A DNA stretch of 64,000 bases from Rhynchonema sp. JSB1_4 (taxonomy: Eukaryota > Nematoda > Chromadorea > Monhysterida > Xyalidae). The notes under the pieces were generated by a model, which was given only the letters and a program-made list of their open reading frames with translations, searched no databases and was not told the DNA's origin. The stretch is from contig JASAMV010004621.1 in NCBI GenBank assembly GCA_030248065.1, positions 1 through 64,000 of the forward strand, given 5' to 3'. The position numbers and the translations under genes were made by a program. Shown here piece after piece: positions 13,483 through 22,824 of the stretch (within the stretch, counting starts at the first letter, position 1; each line of letters starts with the position of its first letter).

Positions 13483-13542
13483 CAGTGTAGTTCCTGGGGG
13501 GGAGGGGGGGTCCCCCCTCGGGTACGTCTGTTCCCCCTCCAT

Positions 13543-13968
13543 CAGTGGTGTAGCTGGGGGGGGCGGGGCCCGGGGGGGGGCCCACCCCCCCCCCCTAGGT
13601 ACAGTAGGTAGGTTGCCGCCCCTCGCCTGGTACAGTAGGTAGGTTGCCGCCCCTCCCCTGGTACAGTAGGTAGGTTGCCGCCCCACCTAACTTTTCACCC
13701 AAAACATTCATTTTTGGCTTAAAATTGCATAAAATTAGCATATTTGTCTGCAAATAGGCGAAAAATCGCGCGCTGCGCGCGAAATTAGTGTTTTAGGCCA
13801 CATTTTCTTCAGTATTTAGACATAAAAAATTTCGGTTTCCACATGACCCCCCTCCCCCCAGTGGTACGCCCCCCCCCCCCTCGCGCGGCTGGTACAGTAG
13901 GGAGGTTGCCGCCCCGCATTTTGGGTGGGACAGTAGGTTGCCGCCCCGCCTGGGTAGCTACACCACTG
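13543..13968. mobile_element. Non-autonomous hAT-like element with 8 bp TSD CCCTCCAT
   Basis: Ends are CAGTGGTGTAGCTGGGGG and GGGTAGCTACACCACTG. Target copies are CCCTCCAT at 13,535-13,542 and 13,969-13,976. The interior has three GGTAGGTTGCCGCCCC units and a CGCGCGCTGCGCGCG hairpin. It is nearly identical to 12,419-12,835, which implies recent activity of the subfamily. Confidence 0.9.
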
Positions 13969-13987
13969 CCCTCCATGGTACGCCTGC

Positions 13988-14435
13988 CAGTGCTGTGGCT
14001 GGGGGGGGGGGGGGCGGGTCCCCCCCCAATGGTACCCTACCCCGCCCCCGGCCTGGTACGCTACCCCCCTACCCGCCCCGCTCTGGTACCCTACCCCCCT
14101 ACCCGCCCCGCCCTGGTACCCTACCCGCCCCGATTTTTACCCCCAAAATGCCCATTTTTCGGTCAAAAATGCCCAAATTTCGACCGAAAACCCTAAAAAG
14201 TGCAAAAAATCTCGCGCTGCGCGCGATATATGCACTTTTTAGTACATAAAAACAGGCACCCGAAAAAACTTGTGTTGTACCCTACCCGCCCCGAAAAATC
14301 TTCCCCCCCCTCCCCCCCCCCCCCAAACCGGATTTCCCCCCCCCCCCCAAAATCCCAGGTACACTACCCCCCTACCCGCCCCGATTTTTTCCACCTATGT
14401 ACCCTACCCGCCCCGCAAAAGTAGCCACAGCACTG
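13988..14435. mobile_element. Non-autonomous hAT-like element with 8 bp TSD ACGCCTGC
   Basis: Ends are CAGTGCTGTGGCTGGGGG and GTAGCCACAGCACTG, flanked by ACGCCTGC at 13,980-13,987 and 14,436-14,443. Its signature repeat is TACCCTACCCGCCCCG, seen at least six times. It also has the GCGCTGCGCGCG hairpin near 14,213. No ORF of transposase type is present. Confidence 0.9.
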
Positions 14436-15008
14436 ACGCCTGCCCCACTGTTCCCCCTCCGGGTACGTCTGCTCCCCCAATTTTTACCTAAAATAGGCAA
14501 ATTTTGGCCTAAAATAGGCACTTTTAGGCATAAAATGAGTGATTTTTAGGTCAATGTTGTCAAAAATCGCCAAAATACCCTTTTTATTGAGATTTTTTTC
14601 CAAAAAGGGGCAAAAATGAGCACCATCCGCCGAAACTTCCACAGTCGAAATCTCGATTTCCTCAGAAAACTATACTTGGCTTATGTTCGCCCATTGCTGG
14701 AATTCTCCATGTCCATTTGGTCCCCTCAAAATGTCACTTTAGCTAAAAACGTTGAAAAAATTCCACGTCGGTTCACCTACCATTTACCTGGCGCTGGCAT
14801 GCAGACACTGTCTTATCAACAGCGTTTGCATGCCCTAAATTTAGACCCCCTAATTTATCGCCGGACCGTGAACGATCTTGTGCTTGTGTACAAGGTCATT
14901 CACGGTCACATACCTGGGGTAACCAAGGAATCCTTCTTTCCGTCTCCTCGTGACACCGGCCGCCCAACCCGAGGGCACTCCCACAGTTTGTGTCGAGTCC
15001 ATGGCGCG

Positions 15009-15820
15009 CAGTGTAGTTCCTGGTCCGGAGGGGGAGATAGCGGACCCTCCGTTTTTTTCGGAGGGGGAGATAGTGTACCCCCGAGGGGGGGAAGGGGGGG
15101 GAAGACCCAAATTTGGGAAAAAGTCACTTTTTGAGGTAGAAAGTTTGACCTATTTTTGCCCTTTTTAGAAAAAATTCTTCATAAAAAGGGTATTTTGGCG
15201 ACTTTTGAGAACATTGACCTGAAAACAGTGTAGTGGCTGGGGGGGGGGGATGGGGGGATTCCCCCCTCCAGTGTAGTACTTGGTCAGGGTGTTGACGATA
15301 GATAGATTGGGACCCGAAATGTGTTGACGATAGATAGATGACCAAAGTCCGAAATCTGGGGGGAGGGGTCGACCCAAACTTGTTGACGATAGATAGATGG
15401 TGGGGGGGGGGGCAGACCGCGATTTTTTGCCTATTTGGGACAAAAAATACCGATTTTGAGCCATTTTGAGGCAAAAATGCCCATTTTGGGGTCGAAATGT
15501 GTTGACGATAGATAGATTGTTCCCAGAATTTGTTGACGATAGATAGATTTGCCCATAAGTGTTGACGATAGATAGATGAAATCAAAAAGTGTTGACGATA
15601 GATAGATGAATTTGCAACCATTTGCCTGCCACTACACTGCCTGAAAATCACACATTTTAGGCCTAAAAATGCCCATTTTAGGCCTAAAAATGGCCATTTT
15701 AGGCAAAAATTGGGGGAGATAGTGTACCCGGAGGGGGAGATAGGGGGATAGTGTACCACCCGAGGGGGAGATAGCGTACCCGAGGGGGGGGACCCCCCCT
15801 CCCCCCCAGGAACTACACTG
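15009..15820. mobile_element. Non-autonomous hAT-like element with 8 bp TSD ATGGCGCG, inserted in LINE ORF
   Basis: Perfect 15 bp terminal inverted repeats, CAGTGTAGTTCCTGG and CCAGGAACTACACTG, are flanked by ATGGCGCG at 15,001-15,008 and 15,821-15,828. Subterminal GGAGGGGGAGATAGTGTACC units occur at both ends. The element itself hosts another insertion at 15,226-15,639. No transposase ORF is seen. Confidence 0.95.
15226..15639. mobile_element. Nested hAT-like element with 8 bp TSD CCTGAAAA and seven 18 bp iterons
   Basis: Left end CAGTGTAGTGGCTGGGGGG and right end GCCTGCCACTACACTG are flanked by CCTGAAAA at 15,218-15,225 and 15,640-15,647. Inside are seven exact copies of TGTTGACGATAGATAGAT, irregularly spaced. 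The ends match the 17,543-17,971 element, which has a different iterated motif. CAGTGTAGTACTTGG near 15,270 may mark a further insertion inside it. Confidence 0.92.
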
Positions 15821-16002
15821 ATGGCGCGGGTGCAGACTTGTCCGGGTACTGGGCCTATCGTGTCGTGGACCTCTGGAACAGGCTCCCAGAGGACGTCGTC
15901 TCTGCTGCCTCAATTGCGGCCTTTAAAACTAAACTAAACTCACGTGGTCGAGACGTAGTTTCTTGCCACATTTCATCAAAATTCTCAGCTGTCGTTGACT
16001 GA

Positions 16003-16379
16003 TCCCCTCAGTCACTGGGTTGCTGCTTTCAGGTCATCATCAATTTTGTTGACATCTGTTATCATCTCGTGTTCGCCATCAATCGCTGATTTATCGCCTG
16101 CCGTTGCTGTGTTGTTTGTTGTTTTTGAATCTCTCCGGTACGTTTTGTCGTTTGATCATTCATGATTATAATTTTGTGTGCTATTTACTGATATGTCTCT
16201 TTTTTAGGTGTTTGCCGGATCTCCTGAAGGTCTTTGCGTGAGCTAACAGATAAAATTTGAATTTGAAATCTTGGGTCGATTGGCCTGCCACCACACTGTA
16301 CACATGCAATGCAATGAACCGGTTTTTTCGTAGCTCTATGTCCTGTCCGTCGCATTTAGATCACTGTACAATCACCACG
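16003..16379. other. Gap between LINE remnant and TRMT44-like first exon
   Basis: Unique-looking sequence follows the LINE stop codon. It may include LINE 3' sequence and the promoter or 5' UTR of the downstream gene. I see no TATA box or other motif I would defend. Confidence 0.3.
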
Positions 16380-19300
16380 ATGGCCGCATCTTTATCGCCG
16401 CGCCCGGGCTGGATTCAGCTGGCTCAATCCGTTGCCGATTTTGTCCACCACAATTTCACGTTGGAATCTCAGTGTGAAGCGGTGAAAGACATTTTCTGGC
16501 TGAAACCGAACGCGTGCAATCGTCGATTAGTTGGGGCAAAGGTGATCGATCGAGATAATGATTCTCTGGCGCACGCTGAGCTGCGGTCGAAATTCTGCGC
16601 CGAATATGCGACGCAACTTGGTTCGATTTGTGATTTGGACAAGTTCGACATTCGTCTGTTGATCCCGCGAAACAACGATAGTACGACGACATCGAATCGC
16701 TGCTATGAGCTCGTGAGGGCACATGTTGGCATTGCAGGTTTATTGATTTGTTCTCGCTCGGATTTGTTTATTTTGGATGCGTGTTTCGTCTTGCTTTGAT
16801 GCGAAGCGCTGATTTATCAGTACCAGAGCAACGAGGACTGTACTGTACTGCTGTCCAACCTCAACAGGGTCCGGTATAGTGCCCAGTGGGTCAGTAATTT
16901 ATGTTTTTGGAAAAAACGTTTTTTCTTCGGAAAAAACCGTTTTTTCCAAATAAATTACCAGTACTGCAGAAAGGGCGAAACCAGAGGTCGCAATCGGGCC
17001 GGGTTTGGCCGGCCCTGCCCGAGCCCCCAAATCTCCGGCCCGGCCCGAACCGTACCCCCAAATCTCCGGCCCGGCCCGGCCCGAACCCCCAAATCTCCGG
17101 CCCGGCCCGAATTTTTGGCTCAGATTTTAACCCAATTTTTGTCATAATTTTTGCGATTTTTGAATCTATTTTTTGGTTGAAAATTCATTGTTTTCCATGA
17201 AAAAGTCGCCAGATAGACAATACCAATGGTGTGGCTCAGTGTTGGAGGTGGGGGGTTTGGGGGGGGGGGGGGTCGCCCCCGCCCCCCCCAGTACAGTAGG
17301 TATCCCCCCTCGCCTGGTACAGTAGCTATCCCCCCGATGTTTGGCATGGTACAGTACAGTAGGTATCCCCCCGATTTTCACCCCGGTACAGTAGGTATCC
17401 CCCCGATTTTGCCTCAAAAGTGCCAATTTTTGACCAAAATGGCCAAAATTAGTGTAAAATCAGTGCAAATACTACGTTTTCACACGATTCCACACATAAT
17501 AAACACATTAAAAATTTTCACCCCAAAACCTAACCCCCCCACCAGTGTAGTGGCTGGGGGGGATGGGGGGGATTCCCCCCCCTAAGGAGTAGGTACCTTG
17601 CAACCACCCCTTGGGGGGGATGGAGGGAAGGGTAGGTACCTTGCAACCACCCCGGAGGGTACCTTGCAACCATCAATTTATGGTTTTTATAGCCAAAAAT
17701 GGGTGTTTTTCGACCTCAAAACCCCAAAAATCGCGCGCTCCGCGCGCAAACCTCCATATAACAGGTATTTTAGGCAACTTTTCGGCCAAAATGCAAAAAA
17801 AGTACCAATTTTTCGGCCAAATTTGCAGTGTAATGCATGCAAAAAACACCCTTTTTTCGGACCTCAGGGGTACCTTGCAACCTCCCGGAGGCTCGGTAGG
17901 GGGGTACCTTGCAACCATCTGGATCCATCCCCCCAAGCGTACCTTGCAACCATCTGCCTGCCACTACACTGCCCCCAACCCCCCCCCCCAAACCCCCCTA
18001 GGTACATAACCCCCCCCCCCCCCCAGGCCATCGGCTGTGGTACAGTAGGTATCCCCCCCCCTCTCCGAGCGCGGTACAGTAGGTATCCCCCCTCCAGAGT
18101 ACCTCCAACACTGGTGTGGCTGGGGGGTGGGGTCCCCCCCTAGGTACAGTAGGTAGGTAAGGTAGATGACGCGCCATCCTGGTACAGTAGGTAGGTCGCC
18201 GCCCCCCGGCTGGTGCAGTAGGTTGCTATTTTTGGCTCAAAATGGTATAAAATCGATATTTTTCACTCCAAATAATCGAAAAATCGCGCGATGCGCGCGA
18301 AATGAGGGTTTTAGAGTACATCAGAGATCGGAAACGGGCCGGCCCGGCCCGGTACACGGGTCGGGCCGGGCCGCGATTTTGGAGTTGGTCGACCGGGCCG
18401 GGCCGGAGATTTGGGGGGACCGGGCCGGGTCGAGCAGCCCGGCCCGGTATGCCTAAATTTGAACGAAATTACCATTTTTTTGAACCAAAATTTTCAAAAT
18501 TTTTGCGCTTCGCGCAATAACATTTCCTAGTTCTTGATCTTTTCAGTCATCGTTTTGAAGAAAGAAGCAGTAGCTACCCATACCCAGGCCTTTGCTTTGC
18601 AGCAATCAACCTACTGTACCACCAAAAAAGCCTGCCTGCAATCAATCCACCTACCGTACCGACCGGCCGAGCTAGGGTGGGGTCATCCCGGAACAAAATT
18701 TTTATGCATACATATGGATGAGAATGTACTCTTAAGCGCTAATTTCGCGCGTCACGCGACATTTTTCGCGTATGGAGTGAAAAATACCGATTTTAAACCA
18801 TTTTAAGCCAAAAATTATACCTACAACTGTACCAACCGGGGCGGCGACTTACGTACTGCATCAGGATGGCGCGTCAATCTACCTACCTACCTTTTCCCGT
18901 CAGCTGTACCAACCAGTGAAAACAAGTATTCTGCAGAAAATTTTCGAATTTTTTTCAGCTTTTTGGACTTTTTCAGTTTTCGGCCCTTAAAAATTGGCTG
19001 ACCGGGCCGGGCCGACCTGCAGCCCTCCACCGGGCCGGGCCGACTTTACCCGGCCCGTTTCCGATCTCTGGAGTACATTTTCATCTAAATTTAGACATAA
19101 AAAATTTTGTTCCCCCCCCAAGCTCGGCCGGTACAGTAGGTAGGTTGATTGCAGGCCTTTCTGGTGGTACAGTAGGTTGATTGAACGCCTGGGTGGCCAC
19201 ACCACTGGACAATACTGATCACTTACTTGCTGAATCCGTCAGAAATTTTGGTATTTTTGACAAAAAAACCCTACTTTTTCAGTAAAATAAGTCACTTCAG

Positions 19301-22219
19301 AAGCTTCGGGCCGTGGTTCCCGGCCCGGCCCGACCCTCCGAATCTCCGGCCCGGCCCGAGCCAAAAGCCCAAAATCGCGGCCCGGCCCGGCCCGAGGTCG
19401 GGCCGGCCCGATTGCGACCTCTGGGCGAAACAGCTACTTTCATGTGGTGTTTTGCTTGTTCATGGCTTAACAAGTGCCGCGTGTGTATTGTAGGCCCGAA
19501 ACAGCCTGTTTTCACCTGTTTTAGCCTCTTTTTAATCGACTTTGTGACATAGTTTCGGACCTTCAAAAAAATTTTAGACCACAAAAACACATTTTTCTGC
19601 GAAAAACAAATTACCGATAATTTTTTCGGTTATTTATTTTGGAAACTTATCCGGCTCGGAAAACCCGCTTTTTTGGTTTTTTTACCAGGAAAAAAACCGG
19701 TTTTTTTCACGTGGGCCCTATAGTGTCCGGTCCCGCTGGGCTCATCTTTGATGAGCTCGAATGAATATGCCACTGTATCTTTGTGCAAAAAAATGTCCGA
19801 TCCGAATCTACAGACCAATCCGCATTTGTGTGCTACGAATTCTATCCGTTGAATCACGTCGACGTCGCTGGCAGCAATGGTGGCAATGTCCCCACGAGTG
19901 TGCCACCACCATCGACAGATTTTGCGTGGAAGATCGAACACTCGTGGAGTGCAGCGTCGCCAAATGAAAACAAGTGGGCTCCTTGTAATTTTTCGGTTTT
20001 TGACGCGTTTTCTTATCGATTTTTGCATCAGTATCGGGCAGCGATGCAGTTCGTCGCTAGCTGGAGGGGTCCGGCGCAAGAAAGCTAGCTAGCTAGCCGG
20101 GTACCCCGATTTGGGGGGTATTGGTCCAGAAGTCAAAAACAGGGGTATAAAAATTGGTCGAAAGTATGCTAAAAAGCCTTAAAATGCGTATTTTTGTGCA
20201 CGTGTGAGAAAATTTGAACGAATTTGACCATTTTGGCCCATAAAATGGTCGTTTGGGCACTAAAATCAACACTTTTTTTACTTGGTGACCGGAGCAAGAA
20301 AGCTAGCCAGCCAGTTTGGGGGTATGGGTTTCGGAGCAAGAAAGCTACCTGGCAGTTGGGGGTAATACCCCCATACCCCCCAAACCACATCACTGGCCGG
20401 GTATGCCGAGTTGATGGTGTTGGTCCAGGTCAACGTTACGGGCATAAAATAGTGAGAAGAGTTATGCTAAAATAGGCCCTAAAAGAGTAATTTTCGGCAC
20501 GGTGGTAAAATAATGAGAAAATTCGGCTGTGTTGAACCATAACATGGCCGTTTAGCATTAAAATCAGCACATTTTGGTTGATGTCTGGACACGGTGCACA
20601 CAGATAGCATTGTTTGGGGTACAAATTTTTTCGACAGACATGCATAGATAGGTGACCCAGGTTTGGAGGGTATTACCCCATGCCCCTAACCACATCACTG
20701 CCGTCGGGTAAATTTCTGTAATGTGCGTTGCTCTTACGTTCCAAATATTTTTCTCACTATTGTTTTTGTTTGTTGGTGCACGTCAGGTCAAAAATACCGA
20801 AAACAGTAACTTGTACCTAGAATTCCGACATCAACGTGCAAGATGCGATAGGAAATTTCGTTGAAAAACTCAGGATTGACGTGCGTCTATATCGTTTGCA
20901 AGCGACCGAGGCCCCCGACACCGAGACATCGACAAAAACGACAGAAGACTGGCTTCGTTCGCATCTGTTCCCGAAATGGGTGTCCTGGCTGTCGAATGTA
21001 GACCCAGAAAGTGGCACCTTGCAATCACAGCGTTTGATCGACATTGTACGCTACAATCAAGTGTACAATCACTTGAAACGGACGCACGGCAAGCGCATAT
21101 GCAAGGTATGTTTGAATTGTTTGTGAAATTGTTCATGATGTTTTCCTAAATTGTGAAACGTTTGACAATAGTTCAAATCCGGACTCACGAAATTGTCGCA
21201 GAACTTTGCGAAAAAAGATGCAATCGGAATCGGAAGCTTTGCCACAGAGCTGAAAGCAGTGAAATCCACAAGCCGAACTGTTTAGTTTGCTAATCGATGT
21301 TCCAACCTATCTTCCGTAAAATGTCGGAATGCCCACATCCCACACCACATTTCACAGACTTACGAAACCGAAATTCCAAATAGATGGCAAACCCAGTTTG
21401 TCTTTCGAAGTCGCACGTGTTTCGTTTCCGTACCACCACACCGCGCACAAATCTTTCCAGAATTGGCCGGAGAAAACGTCAGCCGAAAAGTTCGTCTACG
21501 AAGATGTTGCGATCGCGTCGTATTTATCTGTTCGTCCGGTTTCTTTGTTCTGTTTCTGTTAACTTGTGAACCCTCTTGGAAAACAAGATGAAAACAATCA
21601 TCCAGCTACGCGATTTTGTGCTGCACAATTCACTTATTCACCAATGATTGCCGTTTCTTTACAGACTCTATGGACCACCAATGATGATAATGATGTTGAG
21701 ATGAATAACAACAATGCAGTTGCGTCATCGTCCAAACAAATGTTCTGCGATCTCGGTTGTGGCAATGGATTATTGGTGTACTTGCTCAACCGACTTGGGG
21801 TTCGTTTCGTCCCCTTTGCTGCCGTTTTTCGTCGCGAAAATAATCGTATTTTACAAGTATGCTCATTCATTGCCAGCAAAACATTTCGGTTTGGCAAAGA
21901 AATCTTAGAACAAGTTGGTTTTCTGAAAACATGGACAAACGCACTAAAATATCAGTTTCTTATCGCAGCACACCGGTAGTGGCATCGACGTAAGAGCGCG
22001 CGGCATTTGGGACTGGTACGACGAACCGATCGACTTATTGGTTGGCTGGGTTGCGTGTTTTCGTATTTCAAACTTCAGATTTTTGTTTATTTTTTTTGTT
22101 TTCTTGCAGGCAACATCATTTGATCCATCGTCATCTGAGATCGTGCTGCCGGAAAGCGCTTGGCTGATTGGCAATCACAGCGATGAGCTGACGCCGTGGA
22201 TTCCCGTCATGGCTGCCAG
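16380..22219 (+). CDS. TRMT44: TRMT44-like tRNA (uracil-2'-O-)-methyltransferase, partial gene
   Basis: Family role: SAM-dependent 2'-O-methylation of U44 in tRNA-Ser, cytoplasmic. Supported exons are 16,380-16,712 (ATG; MAASLSPRPGWIQLAQSVAD), 16,821-16,889, 20,821-21,105, 21,461-21,529, 21,665-21,799, 21,969-22,040 and 22,110-22,219. Each later junction has GT/AG borders in consistent phase. Joined, the last exons give NWPEKTSAEKFVYEDVAIAS, then TLW, then the SAM-binding motif FCDLGCGNGLLVYLLNRLG, GSGIDVRARGIWDWYDE, and the family hallmark WLIGNHSDELTPWIPVMAAR. One or more exons between 16,889 and 20,821 are unresolved; 19,765-19,984 (SAFVCYEFYPLNH) is a weak candidate. The exons after MAAR, which in relatives carry a LPCC-F motif, are not visible before 23 kb, so the 3' end is missing, very distant or lost. 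The large intron hosts the nested transposons at 16,982-19,423. Confidence 0.85.
17237..18113. mobile_element. hAT-like element nested at level 3, TSD GTGTGGCT
   Basis: Ends CAGTGTTGGAGGTGGGGGG and ACCTCCAACACTG, with GTGTGGCT at 17,229-17,236 and 18,114-18,121. It lies only 13 bp inside the end of its host element. Its signature repeat is GGTACAGTAGGTATCCCCC, present at both sides of a further insert. Confidence 0.92.
17543..17971. mobile_element. hAT-like element nested at level 4, imperfect TSD
   Basis: Ends CAGTGTAGTGGCTGGGGGG and GCCTGCCACTACACTG. The flanks CCCCCCAC and CCCCCAAC differ at one base, so the target duplication is slightly decayed or lies in a homopolymer. The interior repeats GGTACCTTGCAACC six times and has CGCGCGCTCCGCGCGC near 17,730. 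Confidence 0.82.
18322..19070. mobile_element. GGCCCG-rich hAT-like element nested at level 3, TSD GAGTACAT
   Basis: Ends CAGAGATCGGAAACGGGCCG and CGGCCCGTTTCCGATCTCTG, flanked by GAGTACAT at 18,314-18,321 and 19,071-19,078. The ends resemble the outermost element at 16,982. It carries a TTGCGCTTCGCGCAA hairpin near 18,503 and hosts an insertion at about 18,568. Confidence 0.93.
18568..18917. mobile_element. Inverted, decayed copy of the GGTACAGTAGG subfamily, level 4
   Basis: It starts CAGTAGCTACCCATACCCAG and ends ACAGCTGTACCAACCAGTG in outline. The order of motifs (AATCAACCTACTGTACC, GACCGGCCGAGC, TGGCGCGTCAATCTACC) is the reverse complement of the 17,224 element. Flanks GAAAGAAG and AAAACAAG match only partly, so the insertion is older or the ends are misplaced by a few bases. 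Confidence 0.65.
20060..20700. repeat. Two tandem degenerate copies of a CATCACTG-ended element
   Basis: The copies end at 20,395 and 20,700 with ACCACATCACTG. Each has, in order, GCCGGGTA or a close variant, TTGGTCCAG, TATGCTAAAA, a TTTTGGCCCATAAAATGG-like segment and a GGGGGTAT...TACCCC stretch. The first copy repeats GAGCAAGAAAGCTAGC. The architecture (CAGTGATGTGG and G/C runs on the reverse strand) resembles the hAT-like elements above, but I could not find clean left ends or TSDs. The copies lie in the TRMT44-like intron before 20,821. Confidence 0.55.
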
Positions 22220-22422
22220 GTTGGCCTAGTTGGCTCGGGTTTTAGCTCGTGTTTGGGCGTATGGTAACGTCGTCAAATCACCGCGTCAAAACTTTTCATC
22301 AAATCACATGTATTCTTTCTCGCGCTCATTTGCGGCTCATGTAGTATTGCTTAATTTGACGAATTTATTTGACGGCAAAGCTTTTAGCCCATGTTTGTCA
22401 GGTACCGGTGCTGAGCTTTGAT

Positions 22423-22714
22423 CACTCTACTGGTGTGGGGGGAGCCACTCCCCCAGGTACAGTAGGTAGGTAGGTTGCCGCCCCCGGCTGGCACAGTAGG
22501 TTGCGTTTTTTGGCTCAAAACGGTGTAAATTCGGTATTTTCCCTCCAAATAGGCGAAAAATCGCCCGCTACGCGCGAAATTATCGTTTTAGACAACTTTT
22601 TCATCAGTATTTGGACCTAAAAAATTGTTCCGCCCTAGCTCGGTCGGTAGGTTGCCGCCCCACATTTTTGGTGGTACAGTAGGTTGCCGCTCCGCCTGCG
22701 TAGCTACACCACTG
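22423..22714. mobile_element. Short hAT-like element with 8 bp TSD GCTTTGAT
   Basis: GCTTTGAT flanks it at 22,415-22,422 and 22,715-22,722. The right end GCGTAGCTACACCACTG is intact. The left end CACTCTACTGGTGTGGGGGG is degenerate. The interior has GGTACAGTAGGTAGGTAGG and the hairpin region CGCCCGCTACGCGCG. It is a shorter relative of 12,419-12,835. Confidence 0.82.
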
Positions 22715-22824
22715 GCTTTGATGATCGTCGATTTCTGTAAATCAATGACATGGAAAATGATTGCCTTTTGGCATCGCCGTTAGGGTTCAATTGGAATTCT
22801 TAAACAATTGCTAATTAACGTTTA

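Larger units (their letters stand above)
13483..14612. mobile_element. hAT-like element (CAGTGTAGTTCCTGG left end), invaded twice, right side truncated
   Basis: It begins CAGTGTAGTTCCTGGGGGGG, like the intact 15,009-15,820 element, and carries GGGTACGTCTGTTCCCCC at both sides of its nested inserts. Its tail (14,540-14,612, GCCAAAATACCCTTTTT) matches the reverse complement of 15,170-15,215 in that element. It ends abruptly where the LINE reverse-transcriptase sequence begins, so the LINE probably inserted into it as a 5'-truncated copy. Confidence 0.55.
14613..16002 (+). pseudogene. C-terminal remnant of a non-LTR retrotransposon reverse transcriptase ORF, split by a hAT-like insertion
   Basis: The frame from 14,616 reads LRKLYLAYVRPLLEFSMSIW, then KIPRRFTYHLPG, YQQRLHALNLDPL and NDLVLVYKVIHG. 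This is the typical C-terminal region of Jockey/CR1-type LINE ORF2 proteins, after the catalytic YADD domain, which is absent here. The frame stops being LINE-like at 15,008. It resumes at 15,829 as GYWAYRVVDLWNRLPEDVV...FKTKLNSRG, also a typical LINE C-terminus, and ends at TGA 16,000-16,002. Removing 15,009-15,820 and one copy of ATGGCGCG joins the two parts in frame. The 5' part (endonuclease, RT core) is missing, so the copy is dead. Confidence 0.85.
17224..19207. mobile_element. hAT-like element nested at level 2, TSD GACAATAC
   Basis: Left end CAATGGTGTGGCT; right end GGTGGCCACACCACTG. GACAATAC flanks it at 17,216-17,223 and 19,208-19,215. The body (18,122-18,313 and 19,079-19,207) has GGTACAGTAGGTAGG units and a CGCGCGATGCGCGCG hairpin near 18,285. 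It is split by insertions at 17,237 and 18,322. Confidence 0.92.
16982..19423. mobile_element. Outer hAT-like element with GGCCCG-rich ends, TSD GGCGAAAC
   Basis: Ends are CAGAGGTCGCAATCGGGCCG and CGGCCCGATTGCGACCTCTG. GGCGAAAC is duplicated at 16,974-16,981 and 19,424-19,431. Subterminal regions repeat CCCAAATCTCCGGCCCGGCC. Nearly 2 kb of its length is another element inserted at 17,224. CAGAG ends plus an 8 bp TSD fit hAT. Confidence 0.93.

Noticed and set aside
12413..14500. ORFs such as those rich in GGSIFSLG or PPYPPRSGTLP
   Set aside because: They are translations of iterated GGTACAGTAGG and CCCTACCCGCCCC motifs in non-autonomous elements.
15280..15610. CRISPR-like array of TGTTGACGATAGATAGAT
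   Set aside because: Spacing is irregular, the genome is eukaryotic, and the repeats lie within the ends of a TSD-flanked transposon.
16880..19735. A still larger element with TATAGTG as target duplication around the whole nest
   Set aside because: The proposed ends do not form inverted repeats, and joining the flanks gives a stop soon after. The exon donor GTCAGT at 16,890 explains the left side better.
19630..20079. 149 aa minus-strand ORF with TVAYSFELIKDEPSGTG
   Set aside because: It is antisense to a possible TRMT44-like exon and extends into a repeat. No family is recognised, and the plus strand explains the openness about as well.
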